NCBI GenBank assembly: GCA_037892935.1
Contig: JAYXKI010000002.1
Span: forward strand, 1,426,001-1,490,000
Origin: Phlebopus portentosus
Taxonomy: Eukaryota; Basidiomycota; Agaricomycetes; Boletales; Boletinellaceae
Direction: 5' to 3'
DNA length: 64,000 nucleotides
The position numbers and the translations under genes are program-made. Below, one piece after another: positions 58,683 to 64,000 of this stretch. Each line of letters starts with the position of its first letter. Within the stretch, counting starts at the first letter, position 1. The notes under the pieces were generated by a model. The model saw only the letters and a program-made list of their open reading frames with translations, had not been told where the DNA came from and searched no databases.

Positions 58683-59794
58683 TCACTTGGACTGCAAGGC
58701 TAGCTTAGTGCTTTGAGGTTTCCATGACTTCCAGATACTAACCTTCTTAGTAGACGCAGCCTTTGCAGCGGTTTTCTTCGCAGGCGCCTTCGGTTTAGTA
58801 GCGGCTGCCTTTGCCTTCGTTGTTCCAGTGGCAGACTATGACGATAAATTAGATCATCCAGACAGAGTTTCTCAGACACCTTCTACCTTCTTTGCTGGTG
58901 TCTTCTTCGCGCTTGACGCTTTCTTAGTAGCCGTAGGGGCCTTCTTGGCAGGAGCCTTCTTCACTGGAGCCTTTTTGGTAGGGGCTGAAATTTTGGCTGC
59001 TGGTTTCGCGGAAGTCTTTGCAGGGGATGGTTTCTTTGCAGGAGCGCTAGTAGTGGTCTTTGCTTTTACCGGCTTGGCGGTAGGCTTTGCAACTGTCTTG
59101 GACGTCGGTTTATTCTTTCATACAGAGGTGTATCAATTGACGCATGTATGCAAGAAGACAGCGCTTACCTCCTTCGCTGCGGTAGACTCTGCGCTCTTCT
59201 TAGGCGGTAATTTAACCTTACCGGATAGACCTGCCAACATCTGATAAGCAATTAATATACGGGTTCGTTGCCTGAACCTACCTTTGGGAAGTACGAAGAT
59301 GCCCTTCTTCGCTCCTTGAGCGATAGCTTTGTTCAGTTGAGTTGTTTGGGCAGGACCAAAGTCAACCTTGTACTTGGTTTCGACGAACCTATAAGATGGT
59401 CAGTTCTGCTATTACAGAATGAGACATAAGAAAATACCGACTTCTTAATTTGAGGCCTTGATACGCCAGTACGTGATTCCTCAGGATGAGAAGATATGCA
59501 TTCCTAGACAATATAAGTAATAATTATCTTGTCAATTCACCACGTCACGGGATGCTTTCAAGTGATATATATTTGGCAAGGAAATCAGAAATAATTCTCG
59601 CAGCCTGTTGGGACAGTTGCGACAACCAAACGGTGATACTCCAACACGAAAAGAAGCGCAGAAATACTTGTGGAAGGACAGTAACTTTTTCCCACCTTAA
59701 TCATATCAGCCCAGGAAGGATGCGTAGCCGGAGGCTTTGCTACTGACTTCTTGGAGCCAGCAGATTTATTGGTGGTCTTCCTGTTGGTGGACAT
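58683..59794 (-). CDS. Linker histone H1
   Basis: Chromatin protein that binds linker DNA at the nucleosome dyad. The ATG at 59792-59794 gives MSTNRKTTNKSAGSKKSVAKPP. The winged-helix globular domain reads HPSWADMIK, ECISSHPEESRTGVSRPQIKKFVETKYK and QTTQLNKAIAQGAKKGIFVLPKG. The tail is Lys/Ala/Pro-rich (KKAPVKKAPAKKAPTATKKA). The gene is split by at least five introns, unlike replication-dependent animal histones, so it is polyadenylated as usual in fungi. The final intron (58692-58742, donor GTTAGT, 51 nt, acceptor TTGCAG) leaves a 9-nt last coding exon, Ser-Lys-stop; because the intron is a multiple of three, retention would use the same stop. It is divergent from the TEA-like gene. Confidence 0.93.
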
Positions 59795-60513
59795 GGTAGT
59801 TATGCAAGAGAAGTAGCAAAGGAATAAATCTGCTGCAATTGGAGCGGGTGAGCAGGAGCACGAAGCGGGGACGGGAGTTTCACGTGAGTAGGTAGTGGTT
59901 CAAGTTCAAGAGAGATGAAGCGCGTCCGTCTGTCGCGTTGTCCCGTTTTGGTTGTGGCGATAACTATATCACATGACCGACGCGTCGCGTATGTAATCTT
60001 TTGAAGCACCTGACACGTTTAACAGTAATTCGAAGTATAATAATATAAGGTCCAGTATCAATACTACTTAGTACTAGTAAGTACTAGTCATTCCCTTTCA
60101 AGTTGTGAATATAGCAAAACATATGCTGCTACCTATAGGCACCATTTTCATTCTACCAAGGGTTCTTCAAGTTTGCACGGGATGACAACAGTCGAGGCAC
60201 AGAGTAGTGATCACGATAAGGTACGACATCTAGAACTACTGCGAGTGATATATATTCCATTTTAATGTACTGTGTACTGTACATTCCTAAGCGATGACAT
60301 CACGCGTGGGATCGCGTCCTTGCGCGCCGGTCGGAAAATTCTAGACCTAGCGTACGTACGTCATGTAATCAGCATCCACTTTCAGCCCAATTTCTCAGTG
60401 GCATATACATATAAATGCTCAGATCCTTCTAGAGACAAATTATCCCGTCTCGTCTTCTCTTCGTGCACCTTCTCTTGTCCTACCTTCCGACGCGCGCCAC
60501 CTCTCGTCTCGAA
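59795..60513. promoter_or_regulatory. Divergent H1 / TEA-like promoter region
   Basis: About 720 bp. It contains a 10-bp direct repeat AGTACTAGT(A/C) at 60070-60089, GCGCGC-rich segments near 60320-60360 and a TATAAA at 60410-60415, followed by a pyrimidine-rich run up to the TEA-like start. Confidence 0.5.
60410..60415 (+). promoter_or_regulatory. Putative TATA box of the TEA-like gene
   Basis: TATAAA 99 bp before the ATG at 60514, followed by a CT-rich stretch suitable for transcription start. Position and sequence fit; no direct evidence. Confidence 0.4.
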
Positions 60514-61805
60514 ATGTTCTCCCCTCCTCTTCGACGTTCTTCCCCTGGTCCTGATCTGTACATTTTGCCCGCGGTCATCCATCCTACCTGTCACAAGCCA
60601 GAGAACTCCTTAGACGACGTGCATGTCTCGACTCGACCGTGCCTCAAACGCCAGGCGACTGCCCCTCTCCCTTCGCACTTTACTGTCCTTACAAAGAAGA
60701 AACGTGAAACATTCTTATACAGCGCGCTTTGGTCAGATGAAGTGCATGCAGCGTTTCTTGAAGGTGAGTGTAACCTCTTATTAGTAAGTCTATCATGCAT
60801 TTATCCCCACGCAATACACAAAGCTCTCCAAAAGCATCCTCCATCTTCGACCTGGAGACTCGATGAAGCTTGTAAAGATATTCCGGACGACGACCAGGCG
60901 GACTACTGTAGAATAATCCAAGACTATATTTTGAGCAAAACTGGCTGCCCCCATTCGGTTGAACAGATATCGGAACAAATTAATATTGTCCTTTCTAGCC
61001 CTTTAGGTTAGTTTTCTATCTCTGCATGCCTTCAATGTCGGTACTTATGTCAATTGTCATTGTGGTTCTAGCGACACCTCTCGTGAAAACACCCGCTGAT
61101 GATGAGTTGGTATCCCTGGCAGAAAGCGAGCAAGCCCATGCTCGTGAGCCAGAATCGAATACGAAGTTTAATTCTTCCAGAGCTTGGCAACCGGAACGAG
61201 CTACAGTGCGCGCCAGCGAATCTTCCTCGATGTCTAGACGTCGAAAAGCGTGTAATAGACCTATCCTTAACCTTCATGTTGATTTGCCTCCTGTTTCCAG
61301 CCACTTTGGCTTAGGCATCTCACCTAACGCTGAGGAATCCGACTCGAGACCCGTTTCTCCAGGATTGACGCCATATTCAGTAGCTTGTCGGCCTTTTGAA
61401 AATCTTCAAGATGGGTTGAGCCCGTCTACGCCATTAGAACAATGTCACAAAGGTCCTCTAGTCCCTCCAGAGATACCCAGAGTCGTCGACATACGTCGTC
61501 ATAACGTCGGACGTTGGATTCCAACGCCGACAGAAGGCGTCCTTCCCTCTCCATCTTATGCTTCATCGGCCTCCTCCCCCACGTCTATCGCATCTCCCGA
61601 AGGTAGCGATTCATCAAGCGGAAGTTCAGTCAAATCTAGTGCTACTGAGCGAATGCAGCCTCGACCAAAGTTGACGAAAAAGACACTATCATGGCTTTCG
61701 ATGCCGAAACACGCTTCACAGACCCTCGACTTTTCATTAAACGGACACCATGAGGAAGTCCCGCATTCGCCTGCGGTCGAATGTAGCATGGTTTCCGACT
61801 CTTGA
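60514..61805 (+). CDS. Divergent TEA/ATTS-domain-like transcription factor
   Basis: The ATG at 60514 gives MFSPPLRRSSPGPDLYILP. The segment YSALWSDEVHAAFLEALQKHPP (spanning an intron 60763-60821) followed by RLDEACKDI, ADYCRIIQDYILSKTG and SVEQISEQINIVLSS has the spacing of a TEA/ATTS domain: a W-x-E-x-AFxEAL first helix and a TGKxRTxKQVSSHIQVL-type third helix. Here the third helix is altered: the usual Lys/Arg/Ser positions (RTRKQVSSH) read PHSVEQISEQ, with less positive charge. A second intron (61008-61072) follows. The rest is Ser/Pro-rich with VSPGLTPYSV, GRWIPTPTEGVLPSPSY and a basic stretch RPKLTKKTLSWLSMPK; stop TGA ends at 61805. TEA factors (Tec1, AbaA) regulate development in fungi; whether this divergent one still binds DNA is uncertain. 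Confidence 0.65.
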
Positions 61806-62188
61806 TTAGCTTTTCCTCATCAGAATGGTACCCTTGACTTTTTATTCTTAAGTAATGGAAGTAACCATACCCATCATTTCGTCAGATCATCGTGTCCTTG
61901 TCTCGTCCCGGTAACTTTTTCATCAATTATCTTGTACAATATCGACGTTGTCATAATCATTCTCGTTTTGTTTGAAGGTAATAGCAGTAAATGTGACTCG
62001 CAGGATCGACAACTGTCAGTCTGACACACGTATCTGCCGGCCCTAAATAAAGAACTTGTACCGTGCTACTCATTCGCGACTTGTTTTCAACTCGAACTTA
62101 TTCTGTGTGTTTCAACTAGCAACTCTGAGTTCTTCCTGACTCGCTTCTGTCGCGTACGGCCAACTATTCTCCTGCAGTTGAACTCGTC
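61806..62188. promoter_or_regulatory. Spacer before the right-edge gene
   Basis: About 380 bp in tandem orientation. AT-rich first half (3' flank) and CT-rich second half (promoter/5' UTR). No gene seen. Confidence 0.5.
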
Positions 62189-64000
62189 ATGTCATCAGCC
62201 CAGAACGTCCAAACAGTTCTACAGGCGTTAAGGAAAGTAGCTGTGAAGGGGAAAAAGAAGAAATCACTGCTGAACGACATCGACAATGTGGCATCCTCTG
62301 TCGTTCTTCTCGTAAGTAGTCGACACTCATCCCTATCCTTCCATTCTCACTATCATGGGCTACTCAGAACTCCTCATCACCTTCCGGTCTTGTATTCGAT
62401 AAGCTAGCTTCCGTCTTTCGCTTGCCTCTCGTGTCCTTGTACTCTGCGTACACAGTTCACACTCTCAATTCTGCCTCTTTCATTCTAAATCTTGTGCTGA
62501 ACAATATCCGGTCCTGCTTCATGGATGGACGGAATCCAGATATTGAACGCCAGTCGGGCTGGGAACGGGTAGCGAACTCCCTGCTATCTGGTGTAATAGT
62601 ACGTGGGAGTTTTCCGTTGTGCAATGCCCGTGCATCTTTCAACTTCATATGAACGCAGGATTTTCTCGAGGATAGCAATAACGGTGGTGTACAAGTTGCT
62701 TTTTGGCTCGGCTGTCGGACTCACTTTTATTTTGGACGGTAGATAAAATCAAGACGAGTATTGCCAAGGCGCTCTATGATCCACTCTGTAGTTTCTTCTT
62801 CTCAAAAGATGAATCAAGTAAATTCAACATCGGTACAACTCTGCGCTGCACTGTGGGTGATTCTCGTTCAGTTGCGTGCTCTTCTAACCTACGTTCGTCA
62901 CTTTCTTCGCAAATGACGGCGCATATATCCAACTCGTAAGGCGTATATGCTATTATCCGACTCTGCAACGCTTCATCATGATAATCAGAACAAACTTCGT
63001 GACCAGAAATTGCTCGGAGCGTGAGTATCGCTCATTCGTACGTTCACAGAAGCTTATGCGTTTCATGCAAAAACAGTCGCTCGCTCGGATTGACTATCTC
63101 CAAAACTAGAGGTATGGGAATCTCCAAGTGCAAGCGTCCTTTCTCACGTTTATTATAGACTTTGCTGTTCTTGAGACACTTCTAAACTTATTCGCTATTC
63201 TGCTCCCTTCGTCATCTGCCCCACCCAAGCGCAGTTCCTACGTTCAGGACGTATTCTTCGACCGTGGAAAAGATGTTCTCGATCTGCTTGACGGACAATC
63301 TGCCAGAGAGTGGGATGAAACGGCGACGAAGGTCCTTGATATCCTGGCGTCTTCGGACATTACCTTGTACGTGATTGACGGGTACTTTCATATGTGATGC
63401 TAATTGGCCGTTAGTCCGCAGCCCTTCGACGTAGATGAAGTTGTCGTGGGCGAGACTAAGTACCCTCAACCAGAAGTCTCCGACAGGTTTTATGTCGATA
63501 GGATGTCTTTCTTTGTCAATGTCCGGCGGGAGGCACGTGTGAGCTCCAACTGTATACCGCACTTGCTGACATTTTGTAGGATGGGTTATACGAAGACTTG
63601 CAGATTAAATACACTAACATTGATGACATCAAATTCACATCTGCTGGAGGTCTGTCGTATTCAATCCCTCTCAGGTCGTTCTAATCTGCTCGATTCATTG
63701 TGCATGCTAGATAAGTCAACTCTCGTCACTGTAAAGCTGAAAACCCCTCCAAAACTTGGTGACCAAGATATCGCGGCGCGAGATGGGACGTTTGATCTTC
63801 TCATTGAAATCCTAAATAGTGACATGACAAGGTTCAAGGAGGCACTGAAACACAGAAATCTCGTATGAATATTCGGGCATCGTGACTTTCCGGGCGCTGA
63901 TTTGCTTTGCATAGAACGGAATACTTGCTGTATCAAACAAGCCGCGCATATCGGTATCTGCGGACCTAGAGTTGGACGCAGATGGCCCACAATGGGACAA
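62189..64000 (+). CDS. Uncharacterised protein, helical N-terminus plus possible PH-like region (3' partial)
   Basis: I do not recognise the family with confidence. The ATG at 62189 gives MSSAQNVQTVLQALRKVAVK. Exon joins such as VVLL|NSSSPSGLVFDKLASVF (intron about 62311-62368) and GVI|DFLED give a helical, Leu-rich N-terminal half that could be ARM-like (HTLNSASFILNLVLNNI, VLETLLNLFAILLPSSS). A second part has VSDRFYVDRMSFFVNV, DGLYEDLQIKYTNIDDIKF and KSTLVTVKLKTPPKL, which reads like beta strands of a PH or Spt16M-like fold. The coding frame continues through a final intron (about 63866-63914, GTATGA donor) as NGILAVSNKPRISVSADLEL to the window edge, so the gene is truncated here. The ARM-then-Spt16M-like order would match SYCP2/Red1 meiotic axis proteins, but this is a weak inference. 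Confidence 0.7.

Overview
The window is about 64 kb of nuclear DNA from a filamentous basidiomycete, most likely an agaricomycete. It is gene-dense, with 22 protein-coding genes on both strands, and most genes are cut by many GT-AG introns of 50-65 nt. Taxon-typical genes include a secreted glyoxal-oxidase-type copper radical oxidase, a tyrosine-kinase-like kinase with the GGFSDVWRG-type glycine loop, an FKS-type beta-1,3-glucan synthase, a SCAP-like sterol sensor and a fungal Zn2Cys6 regulator. No rRNA, tRNA, intact transposon, CRISPR array or prokaryotic feature was recognised.

Layout, left to right: SMG6/EST1-like nuclease (5' truncated by the window, +); HDA1-type histone deacetylase (-) divergent from proteasome beta5 PRE2 (+); paxillin-like LIM protein (-) divergent from an intronless copper radical oxidase (+); PNO1 (-) and URI-like prefoldin protein (+); Zn2Cys6 factor (-); ERF2-like DHHC palmitoyltransferase (-) divergent from UBC9 (+); FKS1 (+); PTC7-like PP2C phosphatase (+); PH-domain kinase (-); dipeptidyl peptidase III (-) divergent from the mitochondrial i-AAA protease YME1 (+); LOG-family protein with an apparent frameshift (+); RAD1 of the 9-1-1 clamp (+); SCAP-like protein (-); PDX1/E3BP-like protein (+); POP7/RPP20-like RNase P/MRP subunit (-); linker histone H1 (-); divergent TEA/ATTS-like factor (+); and an unrecognised protein running off the right edge (+), perhaps related to meiotic axis proteins.

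There is no obvious biosynthetic cluster. Most genes are housekeeping, and several pairs share short divergent promoters (PRE2/HDA1, DPP3/YME1, UBC9/ERF2, SCAP/PDX1). The most distinctive signals are structural. Several very short coding exons (9, 11, 14, 15, 21 and 22 nt) occur, two of which carry metal-binding residues of enzymes. RAD1 has a GC-AG intron. The oxidase combines an N-terminal beta-sandwich-like region with a copper radical oxidase in a single exon. Three genes (LOG, SCAP, POP7) show an apparent single-base frameshift next to short homopolymers, which is more consistent with base-level assembly errors than with three independent pseudogenes. All splice models here were read by eye; only those anchored on family-conserved motifs should be treated as firm.
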